Assembly: GCA_943737045.1 (NCBI GenBank)
Contig: CALSFV010000228.1
Location: forward strand, 62,001 to 126,000
DNA from: Parapristionchus giblindavisi
Taxonomy: Eukaryota; Nematoda; Chromadorea; Rhabditida; Diplogasteridae
Direction: 5' to 3'
Length of the DNA stretch: 64,000 bases
Shown here: in pieces, positions 45,936 to 59,400 of the stretch
Layout: each line of letters opens with the position of its first letter
How positions within the stretch are numbered: the first letter of the stretch is position 1
Notes under the pieces: model-generated
Told to the model about the DNA's origin: nothing
The model's database searches: none
What the model saw: only the letters and a program-made list of their open reading frames with translations
Position numbers and translations under genes: made by a program

Positions 45936-46695
45936 CATGTTCATACATTTTCAAACCCCAACAATGTCGCTATCTGACCAGTTTTTCGAGAATGGTCAAG
46001 TTTCGCGCATGAGACGAGTTATGAGAGAAAGAAATAATTTATTTGTTATGAAAACATATAATAAAGATTGAACTTGAATGAGATTTGTTGTGAATTAATG
46101 TGATAAAGTTTGAAATTGATACGAGATCTTTCATATGAAGGACTATTGAATTGAAAGAATATAAAAAATAAAAAAAGTAAAAGAGAAATAAATAGAGAAG
46201 GAGAAGAGGGAAGAGAGGTAGAAGTGTTGTCAGATTACGGTACGTAGAGTTAGGTCAGTTATGTGATCTGTTATTTGAATTTTTAATATCGTTTAATTTA
46301 AAAGTCGGTTTTACGTATGTTTCTTTGCGTCATGACGATCATTAAGAGAACTAGAAATGTTTAAAATATAAATTGGACACTAACGTTAGTTATTCATTGA
46401 GTTTAGTGCCAAAACGCCCAATGGCCCAATGTACGACATTACCATAGTATTGTTGGACAATTGTTTGTAGGCAGTTAGTTCACTTATTTCGAATCCTTTT
46501 TTAAAAATTTTTTTTTCCAAAATGTGTAGAATTGCCTGAACTTTCACTTTATGTGCATTAGAAAAATAAATAAAAATGATTTGAGCTCATACGTTCATTT
46601 TAAACATCAAAACTGGTCAGATTATGGTATTTGGGAAGATGTGAGAGCAACGAAATATTTTTTTCCTACTTATTCGTGGTCATAATTAATTATTA

Positions 46696-47040
46696 AAACA
46701 AGAACTGCACTCGAAACTGCCTCCAAGTAGTCATTTCAGATTTAGAAAGGTAAACAAGTGGTCAGATCTTGTATTTGATAAGATGTGACATCCGTGAAAT
46801 ATTTTTTCATGCTCTTTCGTGCTTATATTTAATAATGAAAACAAGAACTGCACTCGAAACTGCCTCCAAGTAGTCATTTCAGATTTAGAAAGGTAAACAA
46901 GTGGTCAGATCTTGTATTTGATAAGATGTGACATCCGTGAAATATTTTTTTCCTACTTATTCGTGCTCATAATTAATGATAAAAACAAGAACTGTGCGTA
47001 AATGTGCCTCCAAGTAGTAATTTCAGATATTCAAATACTT
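46696..47040. repeat. ~143-bp tandem repeat, three copies
   Basis: Copies begin aaaacaagaactg at 46696, 46838 and about 46982. The first two are nearly identical, and the third is diverged and partial. No coding signal is seen. Confidence 0.8.
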
Positions 47041-48312
47041 GTGCTTCTGAGAATGTTGATAGGCACATTTATCAATGAATATCAAATTTTAGTGTTGAAT
47101 TTACATTTTAAAAATCCATTATTCTCTTAATGATCATATGTGAAGTAATGAAACAAACTGAAATCGGGGATGTGCCTACCAACATTCTCAAAAAATTGAA
47201 TATAAGAAATTGCTTGTTGGAGGCATATTTACTCACATTCTTTTACTTTGATAATTATTTATGAGCACGAATAAGTAGAAAAATATATATTTCAATAACA
47301 CATCTTTTCAAATGTCAGCTCTGATCAGTTTTGTGGCTTTAAATGACCGTATGAGTTCAAATAGTTTTTATTCTATTTTATTTTTTGTACTTGGAAATAA
47401 ACTTCATCATCTTCTTCAACGACAAGTAGAAGAATTATCGATCGACCGTTGGTGCACATTTCTCAATAACCAACTTTACTGTCCAATTTACAGTTCAAAA
47501 ATTGATAGGCCTCTTATTGATCATTTTTTACGTAAAGAAGGATAAGTAAATCACAGTTTTAATGATATTATCAGTAATTATCATTGTACAACTCTAGCAA
47601 CTCTTCTAGCTTTCTTCCTTCTTCTCCCTTTTTACCTTTTATAGCACGGTGTGACACACCTACCGGAGAAAAGAGTGGGCGGAAGTTTAAACTTTTAGCG
47701 CATACCGTATACAGAAAACCAAAAGCGTAGTTCGTGATCACGAAGGCATTTCCGTATAAGAAAAAAATACAGATTTGAAAAAATTTGCGCCATTCCTGAA
47801 TCATGAAAAAGAACAATCTTACAGTAATTAGTAAGTATTGAAAAATCCTGATTAATGCCTGAATTCTGCAGGAATTGTTGTTGGGTCTCACAGCGAATAG
47901 AAAGAAAAAGCGAGAGCGCAGACATGTCAGACACTTTTTGTCTGCTATTCTGTCGCCGATCGATTTCTCTTGTTGTGTCATACCGTGTATTTCGCAATTC
48001 TTTATATTCTTTCAATTCAATAGTCATTCATATGCACGAACACAAACCTTTATTACAGCTAATGATAAATCTATATCACATCAGTTCACAATAAAACTAT
48101 TTCAATTTTAATCTTTATCACATTAATTTTAAAAAAAATCAATTCTCTATTTCTTTTTCCACTTGTCTCGTCCCTTTCGTGCACTTGATCATCCTGGAAA
48201 AAAAACTACTGTAGGGGAAAACGAGCTTTCGTAAACCACCCTATTAAATAACATGCTAACAATAAGCTGCCGAAAAATACTCTGAGCATTAGTTTATTTG
48301 CCCTTATAATGC

Positions 48313-49119
48313 ACATTTGCCTTACGTGCCTACTACGGTGGCGAGAACCAGTCACTAGTCACTAATTATTATCTCTCTCCAACTAGTGCGCAATCTTTTC
48401 CACTCTCTCTGATACTCTTCTGTCTCCTGTGGCAGCCGTGCGTTGGGGTCACGGTTGAGTAGAAATATTACTCTTTTTCTACTCTTTGTTTTTTTCTCGG
48501 CTCTAATCAAAATAATCAAAGTAATCAAAATATGCAAATCTATATAATTTTGGAATCTACAAATCAAGGGCTATTCTACAAGCCTAAAATTGACTGCAAA
48601 AGGACAATTTTAAATTTCTTCAATTTTTCAAGTCATGCATTGCAGTAAATATTTTATTAAAGTAATTCGAATAACAATGAAAAATAAAAAAAATAAAATA
48701 TAAAAATATTGATAAAGGAAATAAATTATATTATCGTCCGATTCCGATCCGATTTGAAAGAATGCATACACGAAAAATTGAAAAAAAGTGTTCTTTGACA
48801 GTCAATTGCAGACTTGGTAAATAGCTCTTAGCTTGTAGATTTCAAACATATTCAGATTTACAAATTTCGAATACTTATAGCCGAGAAATCCCAAAAGGAG
48901 TAGAAAAAGAGTAGCTGAAAATAAGTCACTAATGTTGCGATGATCTCATCACTACTAACCGTCGCGCGAGAGGTCGTAAATGTGCCTTTCTCGGTTGTGT
49001 AGAGAGAGACTGTTACTAGGGCTAGTAAGTAGTGACTGGTTCTCGCCACCCTAGTGCCTACGCCGTAACCTCCGCCGTAAGGACAGAGGAGGTTACGGCG
49101 TAGGCACGCAAGGCAAATG
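48313..49119. mobile_element. Nested inverted-repeat elements (ggtggcgagaacc family)
   Basis: The outer ends catttgccttacgtgcctac / gtaggcacgcaaggcaaatg enclose a TIR pair (ggtggcgagaaccagtcact / agtgactggttctcgccacc, about 48337-49049). To the right is a separate hairpin gtgcctacgccgtaacctcc with its complement (about 49054-49107). The inner element matches fragments at 23008 and 34853. Confidence 0.75.
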
Positions 49120-49775
49120 TAACGAATGGTAGGACACTGAGTGTCACTCATAGACTTATTCATACTGCAGCGGTATTACTTATTTATACCGTATTTAAAG
49201 TGCATGCATACTAATTCTTGTGCATCTATTAATAATATTAATTTAACTATATAGTTTTCTTTCGTCTCATTTTGGACACCACTCCTTCGTACCATTCATT
49301 CAGAGATCAAAAGAAACCGAAATGCGACTCCCCTGAATTTTGCCAATCAAGGATATTTCGAAAAAAAAAACAAAAAAAATTAAACAATATTTGCTCTTTC
49401 GAAAATATCAATGCGCTAAAGTTTACTATTGATATATTGAAACGGAAGAATTGCAAATTTGTTTCGGGGAAGTATCTGCAAAAATTTATTTCGAGAAAGT
49501 ATCGGAAAAGCGAAAAACTAAAAATGCACATCTCTGCTGCCAATAGGGCAAATATTGATAAGTGGTTTACCACAATTTGTTTGCTTATTCTTTCGGGTTT
49601 TGACCACTTTTCTATGTTTATGTCACTCCTATCTTGTCGTAAAAACGTTATCACGTTATTTACGTGAAAATAAGCGAAAAATAAGCGATTTTTGACAAAT
49701 CTGACCAGTTTTAAAAATTTTGGTGAAATCTGACCAGTTGGCGGAGCCAAAAATTGTTGGTCTTAGCATAATGTA

Positions 49776-50285
49776 TGAGCATGTTACGGTAGTGTTACTG
49801 AAGCCGGTTCACCCCTATCGTGCCTCTACCGATCGAAAAACAGCATTTTCCCGCATTTTGATTTACGGTAGTGGGTTACGGTAGGTTACGGTAGCAACAG
49901 TTGGAATACTGTAGCATAGGGCATGTTACTTAGGGAAGCTATGCCAACTCCCAACCGAGTTCTACTCCGTTGCTGTTTTGATTGATGCCGTTTTGATTGT
50001 TGCCGTTCTGATACCCCCTCGAAAGATAAACCTTGCTTAACCCCGCTTATTGCCATTGTACTGTTAGATCATCGTTAGTTAATCAAGAGTTAGAGAGTGC
50101 GAGAGAGCGTTGAGATATGAGAGAGTGTGCATGAGAGAGCATTGACCTAGGATAGAGTGCGCGAGAGAGCGTTGAGATATGAGAGAGTACAAAGTGCAAG
50201 GATGGAGGGGGGGGGGCAGGCCTTATAGGGGGCGTGGCTTGTGTGCACATTTGCGGAACAAGCGCCGCACAATCGTAGTTGCTCC
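49776..50285. repeat. Right arm of the long inverted-repeat pair
   Basis: Inverted counterpart of parts of 44575-45700. It includes a gttgttaccgtaa-like motif cluster and the aacggcaacaatcaaaacgg-type repeat. Confidence 0.6.
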
Positions 50286-50318
50286 CATTCGTGATCGTAG
50301 TATTCCATATATGAATCA

Positions 50319-52356
50319 TACATTTTCGGTACCCTCGCCGTATATTTTTATATTATATGAGAGGAATCGCCAGAGGTTCGACCACCCCCCGGACATAGAA
50401 ATTTCGACCCCCTGAAAATTTCAGATTAAGTACTTTGAACGATGCTCTATCGAACTGCGTTGGCCGAATTTGCATATCTGCTCTCATTTTCGAGTAGCGG
50501 TAGGTCAAAGTTGGCAGGTACGGTATTTTTGGCTCGAGTGTGCGTCAGAAAAATAATCATAACTCCGTTCAAAATAATGATAGAAATTTTTTCAAAAAAA
50601 GTATCGAAAGAGGAGAATTTGGGCAACATTTTCCAGTTGATGACGTCATTTGTCGACCATGCGCCGGTGCGGGGCGGTCGGTTTTATGAAAAAGTGACGT
50701 AACTTTCCTAATCGGAAAAAGTGCACTTTTCTTCTATGCGCGTTTTGTTGCGTCCATATGTGTCTAAAAATGACCCAAGTTTCAGAGGATTTGAGAAATG
50801 CAAAAAAAAAGACTTGATTTTAGTGACGCGACCTCGGACCTGTCATAGGAAAGAACGGCTTATTCCTTTATCAAGAAACAGCAAAGGAGCTTAAATGACT
50901 CAAAAACATCCGGAAAAGCATTACGATCTCAAAATACCCATATATGACAGTTATTTGAAACATAAAATCACCGAGTTCCGAAAAATTTGAAAAAAAACCC
51001 ATATTTTGCTTTTCCACGTGGAAAAAACGTCTCAGTAATGTTAATTAATCTTTATAATATTTCTTATAATGTTTTTGAACATTTATGTTTTTGGAAGTGA
51101 AGGCCTACCTGCTCTTAGAGCCGAGATATCCGCCATCGAGATTACACGCGCGCGCCCCAACTCACCCTTTGAGAAGAGATGTGTTGCCATAAAATGAACG
51201 TTTTCCAGATCAGAATGACTCAAAACAACTTGTTTCATCATTCTTATCACGAAAAAATACCTTGGAACACGTTTTCTGTGTCTGTAAAAATCAGCAAAAG
51301 ATTTGGATCGAACCGGGGTTCGAACCCGCTCGGTGTTTTTAGAGCGGTACCTCTTTACCTCGACGCCTCGAATGATTTTGCTTATTTTATTTATTTATTT
51401 ATCGTACACCGCAAGGGTGTTTCAACAAGTACAAAGTGTTCGAGTGCAAAAAAAATATGTGATAGAATAAAATTATTAAAAGAGGATGGGGATGAGGGGA
51501 AGGTGAGAGATCAATTGATTTACTAAACTTAGTAATAGTAATAGCAATAGTAACATAGTAACATGATACAACGGATGTCTTTGTAATATGTTATTTCAAT
51601 GTTAATTGTTTTCAATTGTGACTGATTTCTCTAATAAATGTATCTTATCTAACATTAGTTTTGACATTGTACTTCATCATTCCTTGAAGAGAGAGAGAGA
51701 GAGAGCGAGGAAGGTTTTGGGGGGGGGGGGGGGCTCACACTCGTTCTTTGTTGTTCAAATGCAATTCTGTTCGCTCAGAGTTTTCTAACATCTCCATTTT
51801 GTGTAGTTGCCATATGTTAGTCTCCCTTCTCCTTTTTTCTCTCCCTGTCTGTTCACGAAAGAGCGTGTGGGAGTGAGAGAGCGGATGATGAGCAGTCGCG
51901 CGGAGTTGGGGCGCGCGCGTGTAATCTCGATGGCGGATATATCATTTTTTTGAACGGAGTTATGATCATTTTTCTGACGCACACTCGAGCCAAAAATACC
52001 GTACCTGCCAACTTTGACCTACCGCTACTCGAAAATGAGAGCAGATATGCAAATTCGGCCAACGCAGTTCGATAGAGCATCGTTCAAAGTACTTAATCTG
52101 AAATTTTCAGGGGGTCGAAATTTCTATGTCCGCGGACCCTCCGAAACGGTCGATTCTCTCGCGATTCCTCTCATATAGTGGGTCGATTCGCGAAATAGGG
52201 TGGGTCAATTCAGAAAATTAATAATATAATAATATCTTTATTGTTTTTAAATTCCTTAAAGTTCGCTTAAAAATCGTTATTTTTTGCTTCGTTTCCCATC
52301 AAGTGTCCAAAATGGGCCATATATAGTGGGTCATTGCGAGGGTATGAAAATGTATG
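50319..52356. mobile_element. ~2-kb foldback element
   Basis: Outer ends catacattttcggtaccctcgc and gcgagggtatgaaaatgtatg are inverted. Inner arms of about 190 bp (50391-50577 against 51943-52132: ggacatagaaatttcgaccc, ttggctcgagtgtgcgtcag) and a further pair (ccgccatcgagattacacgc, 51130 against about 51935) are also inverted. The terminal motif is the same as in the hAT-like MITE at 18698. The interior has no convincing gene; it holds a tRNA-like stretch and a (TTTA)n run. Confidence 0.75.
51298..51370 (-). other. tRNA-like sequence with B box inside the foldback
   Basis: The minus strand contains gcgggttcgaaccccgg, a perfect B box within a T-arm-like hairpin, preceded at tRNA distance by a weak A-box-like cgaggtaaagaggta. 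The other arms do not fold as a tRNA. It is probably a decayed tRNA or SINE remnant. Confidence 0.35.
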
Positions 52357-53489
52357 TATATGATGTTGAGCTGCCACTATAGTTGACTAATTAATGAATT
52401 CTGGCCTTCTTCTGGCTATGCATGGCTTACATTTGATGGTTGCCTGTCTGTTTTAAAGATTCAACAGTTTTTTTTGTAATCCACGTATTGACATTTAATC
52501 TCGTCTTCTGAAACTTCACTCCATATTAAGAATGCCGGCTAAAGATACAATCGCGAAATACCATACAAGCATTCGTTCTTACTTGTCTCTTCTCTTGTGC
52601 TCCTTCCAAATCAATTAATCATTTCTCTTGAACGTCTCCATCAATTAAACTACATTATTTGACCTGGGATATCACATCACTCAATCCCTCATCTTATCTT
52701 ATCTTTCACTCCACTCTTATTCTTCATTCATTGTCTTCCTTCCTCTTCTCCCTCATAACATATAAGTTCTTTGATCTCTGAACAGATTAGTCACTCTTGA
52801 ACCCTATTCAACGTTTCTCTCTATACATTATCTATCAACAGTGTCTCGCTCTCTCTATCTCTAATCTCTCCTCTCAATCTTTGCTCTCTCGTCTGCCTCC
52901 CTTTCCGGGTATCACATTCCGAGTATTTGCAACTCTTCATCATCGTTCATTAATCAATTCCATTTTCATTTTTCTATTTTCTCGTAACATTCATCTTTCT
53001 ATTTCATGCAACTTGCTCACCCATCACAAAATCCGGAAAGTCATTCTCAAAAATCGCGCATTCACAAACTTTCTTTCCACTATTTTCCATGTTTTCATTC
53101 ATTAGGATTGCCCAATCTTCTTGTAACTTATTAGAGATGGTTGAATGTTCACCACATGGGTGAGTGCCGTCTATTGTGTCTCCTCTCTATACTTCCGTTG
53201 TTTAGCGGCTGTAAGGATCTCGTTGCGCATGAGGTCACGCCCCCTGTCCCTTCCCCCACCCCGTATAAGTTATGCTTGCGGGAATGTCTCTATTCTCTTG
53301 TTTTACGACGTTTTCAGTTTTCGAATGATTACTAAATTTGTTTTCTTTGTACTCGACCTGCGATTTAAAGACCACTTTTCCTTCTTTCTGGCCTCATTTT
53401 TTCTCACTACATTGATTGGTATGTTTCAGAACCAATTGTGGCTCCATTTCCATCACTCGGATCGATAAAGGACCGATCTGAAGTGTGCA
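52357..53489. other. Intergenic DNA upstream of rbc-1
   Basis: CT-rich, AT-rich sequence with short ORFs but none with family resemblance. The rbc-1 promoter and 5' UTR should lie at its right end. I see no clear TATA box and no consensus that I can defend. Confidence 0.5.
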
Positions 53490-56400
53490 ATGGCTGCTCA
53501 TCAGATCATTGCCGGTGCACTCAATAAAGGAGAACATGTTTATGCAGTCGGAAGTGTCGATGGAATTCAATTCACTGTTTGTTATTACTCCCGTTATCAT
53601 TAACTATATATCATATTATATTTTACCTACGTAACGGACACTCAACGATACTTATGAATGAATTATAATCATACAAGTAATATGAATAATTTTGGGGGCC
53701 ACTGAGAATGGGAAGGGTATAATAGGATAACTAATATTGCTTGATGATAAATAGCATAACTCAACACACAGACAATGAGGTGTAACCTACAGCACATAAG
53801 ACCTGTGAAGTGTTATATTTAACACTTTTTGGTGGTTAAAATAGCTCAAAAAGTGTTAACTATAACACTTCACAGGTCTTGTGTGCTGTGGGTTAAACCT
53901 CTTGTCCCTGTGTGAAGTTAATTGTAAATGATAATTTCTATTACAGGCATGTGCCGTTGGTTCAGATGTAGTTGTCCTCGCTCCAAACTTTGATCGTGTA
54001 CAGGTACGTATGAGATATTGTGAGATATTGAATACATTAATTGTTCAGGTGATTCCCGGTCCTCCTGAGTGCAAGGAACGTCTGATCACATCTGTATCAT
54101 GCTGTAATGACTCGGGAAAGGTGGGTTCTTCACTCATAGAACATACAGTTTACAGTTTAATGACCTTTATCAAGCACGGAACCATTGGGGAGGGAATGGT
54201 TGCCACTAAACGACAGATTAGTCTGGGCGTGCTGAGGTCCCAAAATACATAGCTTTGCTTTGTCCCCTAATACATAGCGTTGTAATTGTTGTCATGACGA
54301 GTGAATAATGCTGCACTCTTTGTGAAGCCAAATGATTGAGGACACGACAGATAGATGTTAAATTTATTTTAAGACGTTTCGATGATAATCTTCGCTCACT
54401 TACTCTTTCGATGTTTCTCTTTCAAATTGTAAAATCTATTTGAATGATTAATCATTGAGATAAAAAAAGAGTCTATAATTTGTTTTTCAGATTGCGGCTA
54501 CATACGGTACTACCATCCGCATCTTCGAGCCTACACACAATATCAGTGCTAAATCATCACACGTATGTTAATTCTCATGACGCTTCTATGTGATCTCCGA
54601 TATGTGCTCAATTTGTAGTATTACTTGAGAGATATGTCATCTTCTACATTTGCTATTACAGAATCTGAACTATCGATGGTTCGAGACGCAGAATATCCAA
54701 GCGAGTGGAGTGGTAACCTCTGTGTTGTGGACAATGGAAGGACTCAGATTGATGGTGCGGTACTGAGTACAGAGCTGTCAATGATGATGATGACAATGAC
54801 AATCGATCATCTATGATTCAGGTCGTATGTGATGACAGTATCTATCTCTATCAACATCGTCTTGTCAATGGAGGAGCAGGAGGATCGGTCAAGTCATCCT
54901 CTGTCCCAGTCATGTTTTGCATAGCAGAAGAGGTATGCTTGATCTTTTTTTTCTAATGGAATGAACGGGGGGAACAAAGGGGAACTTTTTGTCATTTGTG
55001 GTCAAAGCAGATAAAGTCTGCGCATGACTCTGTTTCTCTCTACAATTTCTCTACCTCTCCGTATGTCTCTCGCTCCATATTTCCCGTCGTCCTAATCTAA
55101 TAGAGTATCTTTATCCACTGTCTATCCTCCAATCTCCTGCTTTGTCTTCGTTTCCTATTGTCTTATCTTCCCTTTCCATCTCGTGCTCCAATAGAGTAAG
55201 AATAGCGGGTGGGGGGAATAATGTTCGTTTTGTATGATAGAAGAGCGAAGGTCGATATATAACAATGGAGAGATGAAGAGAATCGACAAATCATTCCTCA
55301 CTCACTTCAGCCTCCCATTTCACTCCCACCAATCCTATGTTTCTCTCTATTCATGAGGAAATAATCCGGAGAGAGCTCCTCTACTTCTCTACCTATTCTT
55401 CTTTTTCTTCATATTCCTCTTCTCCTCACTCTCTCTCTCTCTATGTCTCTCTCCTTCACCCTCCTCCATTCTTCTCCTCTTCCTATTACAAGATGCATCT
55501 GATGTTCTCCAATCGATATACGTCTCGGTGTACATTGAATAGAGAGATTATATGTATATGAATGAATGAGTCAGAGAGGGGGTTAAACATATACAAGAAG
55601 AGAAGGAACAAACAAAGGCAATGATAGCAATGATTGAATGATAACGAGCGATAGACACACACACACAAATGTCTTTCAGGAGCATTCGGGTATTGGAGAC
55701 ATAGTAATACAAGATTGGGAGGAGATTTGGTCTGAAAGACTCGCACAACCTGTGCAATACATTCGATTCTCTCCTGATGGAGTGTTCTTTGCCACGGCTG
55801 GAATCGAAGATAAGGTCGTCAAAGTATGGTACCAGGATTCACCAGGTACGTGTACATTTTTATAATATTATGAAGCAAAATGAAGCTATAATCTGTCAAA
55901 ATCTATTATTAGACTATGAAAAGCATTAGCAGTTGCTTCAAAGATTGGGATTTATTCGAACTGAAAATACATAAAATATCATTATTGGATTATGTTCGAT
56001 CGTATGATTAATGTTAACAATTACAGCTCCATTGGAGAATGAAGGATTCAGTGAGGACATGGTCATGAGCTTTATTACTTTGGTTCATCCTGGAATTGTG
56101 AAAGGATTTGAATGGAGAAGAACAGGAAGATATATGCCAAGGTGAGACTCTATCGACTATGTAGGCAGGACTTGAACAAACATTGGAAGAAAAGAGTTGG
56201 AATGGGATATCAGTTAGTGCATTCTGATGTTTGATCTTTACAGGAAGTGCATCCAGAACTGTCTGATGACGTGGTGCGATGATCATACAGCACGAATATG
56301 GAAGGAGTCTCCGGCTCCAGAATTGAGTATCATAGATATTGCTGGTGAGTATGGATAGATGAGATGGAGAGAGACTAGACTACCTGATTGTTACAGGAGA

Positions 56401-59400
56401 AACAGAGACGAATATATTTTACGAGTCAAAAGCGAAGAAGAGAGGATTGAAGATGTTCCCAGTGAAGAGAACACGAAAGAGGATCATGAACAAGCTGAAA
56501 ACACTTGTGTAAGCGACGAACTTTTATTAGCAATTAAACCCGATTAAAACTATAAATATAATATTTCAAATAATAATGTTCCACTTTCAGACCTGAGAAA
56601 GAAAGTCGGAAAAAGGAGCCGAATGGTGAGAAGGAATATGGATTCCGAGCCCAGTTGACCAAGAATCCATCATATTCCGACTTTGATATCAATATCAATC
56701 CCGCCCTTTACATTCGATTCTATCTGGCAACCACGATAAATGCCGATACAGGTACTGATCTCATCTGTCGATAACAGCCATTGAAATTCAGAGAATATAT
56801 GTATTTAATTAGTAAAAAAAGGAAAACATATTTTCTGTCCTCTATTCGAGATGGTATGAATACTGAAAACCTCGTCGGTGTTAGTTCTCATTTTGGTTGT
56901 AGAAGATATTTAGCACCTATTTAATAAACATTGTTGAGAAGCTAGTATTAGAAAGTAAATAAATAATGATAAAGTATACTTGTGTACTCTTTTAATTATA
57001 TATTATTTAATACGTATTATACAATGCGCACCACCAAACTACCTCCCGATTTTACAGATTGTCTGCTCGTTCCTCTAATGGAACAAGGCTCTCGACACCA
57101 GAAGACGTTCTCTGTTCATTGGTTGAACAACAAGGAGTTGGTATTCAGTCAAGGAGCTGAGAAGTTACTCGCGGAAGCTCTTCAATCGGAAGAAACTGAA
57201 TCTCCTTTGGATCCTTCTAATCATGGAGAGTCCGAACCATGCGGAGATTCAATCCAAACTGAAACTACCTCGCTTCATACAGAGTTTAATGGAGGAAGTA
57301 GTCGGTTAGTCGGCTTTGATTGTTCACATATTGAATTGACCCTAATCATTATGACCAATTCAACGATCCACGATAATTTCCTTGCTCTTTGTTCATTGAA
57401 CATTTATAGCAAATTGTATCTAAATGTGATCATGAAACACCGCTCGAAGTGATCGTATATAAGCGTTATTCATGTTTTCAGACCCGTATCGATCAATTTC
57501 GATGCTCTCGGAGGACCTGTCGATAATGGAGAGATACATGATGATAATAAGAGTATGGGAACACCCAATGACGAAGAAGGAAAGAATAGTCAATGCTCAG
57601 TAAGTACAATTACCCATATCAGAGCTCCATCTATTATAAACCCTTTAGGAGTCGGTTTCCTCAAAGGATATTCTCGATGTGAAGTTAGAGATGCTTCTGC
57701 GACAATGGAATAAGAGTGTTGATATCCTGTTCACTATTCATCCAGTTGATGGAAGTCTGGTCACTTGGTAAGAATCAATCAACAGCCTAAAATATTATTA
57801 TTATCTTTTGTTACAGGAGTACGAACAAGTCAAAAATTAGATAGTAAGTAAGAAACGGAGAGATTTAAACTAGGTTGTGTTGGAAAATTTAAGAATGGAA
57901 ACTATGATAAATCTAATACGATGGAGTGTTTCGTATGTGGATTATGATCATTTCAGGACCGTTGAATGGCTAGACGACATCAATCGATCTCCTCTTGTAT
58001 CATTCACTTCTCGTCTTCCTAATGCATTCCCGCTGACTGATGCTGCGTGTCTGCATTCCAATCTTTGTACATTCAATCCACATGACCCCGCCTATGTCGA
58101 AGTGCTGCGGAGGAATGCTAATTTGTCATCTGAATCAGGTTAGAACATATATTAAAACAATATTGGATATTAATACAATATTAGAAGAAATTTACGGATT
58201 CCGAATAATATTTTGATCAATAATGTAGTAGTGCGGATAAAATATTTGATGATTAGACTAGTCGAATCATATTGTCGAATTGAAGAAGCTTAAGAAGACG
58301 GAAAAGAGAATAAAAAATGGAAAGACGTTGATTAACAATTTGCCATGTTCTTCTTCCTTTCTATTCTTTACTTTCTCTTAACCCTTACTTTCGTATTCTC
58401 CTCTATTCTCTATTCTCTCTACTATCTCCTTTATGTTCCCAGGGAGAAATAGGGGCTCCCTTAGGCACTTATCGGAAAGCTGTCAAAGAGTGCACAGAGG
58501 GGGAGGAGAGAAAGAAAGAGAATTGTAGAAGCACACTTGGAGGGACTTTGAATGCACTGAAACATAGCAAGAATGCAAGATTATGAACGCATGAAATTAC
58601 AGAGAAACTTCCCGAGAAGTTGACGGAGAAACGAATGATGAATACGATCTTCTTGTTAACGAATCATGAGAATGGGTAAGAATTGATTGAATAACACTCT
58701 TATTTTCCTTGATTGAGCAAATCAATGATTAGAACTGCTGTTTCGTAGATCCATTTTGATTTGAATAAGTATTGTTTTAGTTTCTAAATCCCTCTGAAAA
58801 GATATATGTGTTACCTTGACATGTGAGAACTATATAATTCGTTTAGATCCCTAAATCTGTGGCAGTTAACGATGGATGAGAATTCGCTCTACTCTACCAT
58901 TCTCTCCATTACACATCTATCAAGAATGTGTGGACATCGGTTCCAGATCAATCAGGTTCGTAACCAATGGAACAGTAATGAGATTGATCTTTGATCTTTG
59001 TAGGTCATAGCCCATCCGGTGCTTCCTCTTCTCCTGACATCCTCTCAATTTGGATCAGATAAGATGGACGAATCAGAAGCTCGTGATTCCCTATCAGAAG
59101 TGATTCTGTGGAAGATCAATCCAGTTGGTCCTCTATGTAAGAGTGGAGGAGTACAAGAATTGGCTCGTGTTCCTCATAAGAGAGAGAACGCCTTTGATTA
59201 CCTTGGTTGGATTCCTGCTATTCTCCCATCATTCACATTAGGAACGGTGTGCAATTCTCCGTCGAGCTGTTTCATTGCTTCGGATGGAAAAGATCTCATC
59301 ATTTATCAGGTATACGATATGATGGCCCTTATTTTTATAATAACATTGCCCATTTTACAGGCCGTAGTTGACGCTAGAGGACTTCTCTCAGAGATCTTCC

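Noticed and set aside
47312..47545. 77-codon ORF ending in HFLRKEG
   Set aside because: The C-terminal half looks fairly protein-like, but there is no neighbouring exon, no recognised family and no clear acceptor. It is insufficient to call.
49272..49750. ORFs of 131 and 147 codons on opposite strands
   Set aside because: AT-rich, lysine/phenylalanine-rich, overlapping antisense, with no splice context or family resemblance.
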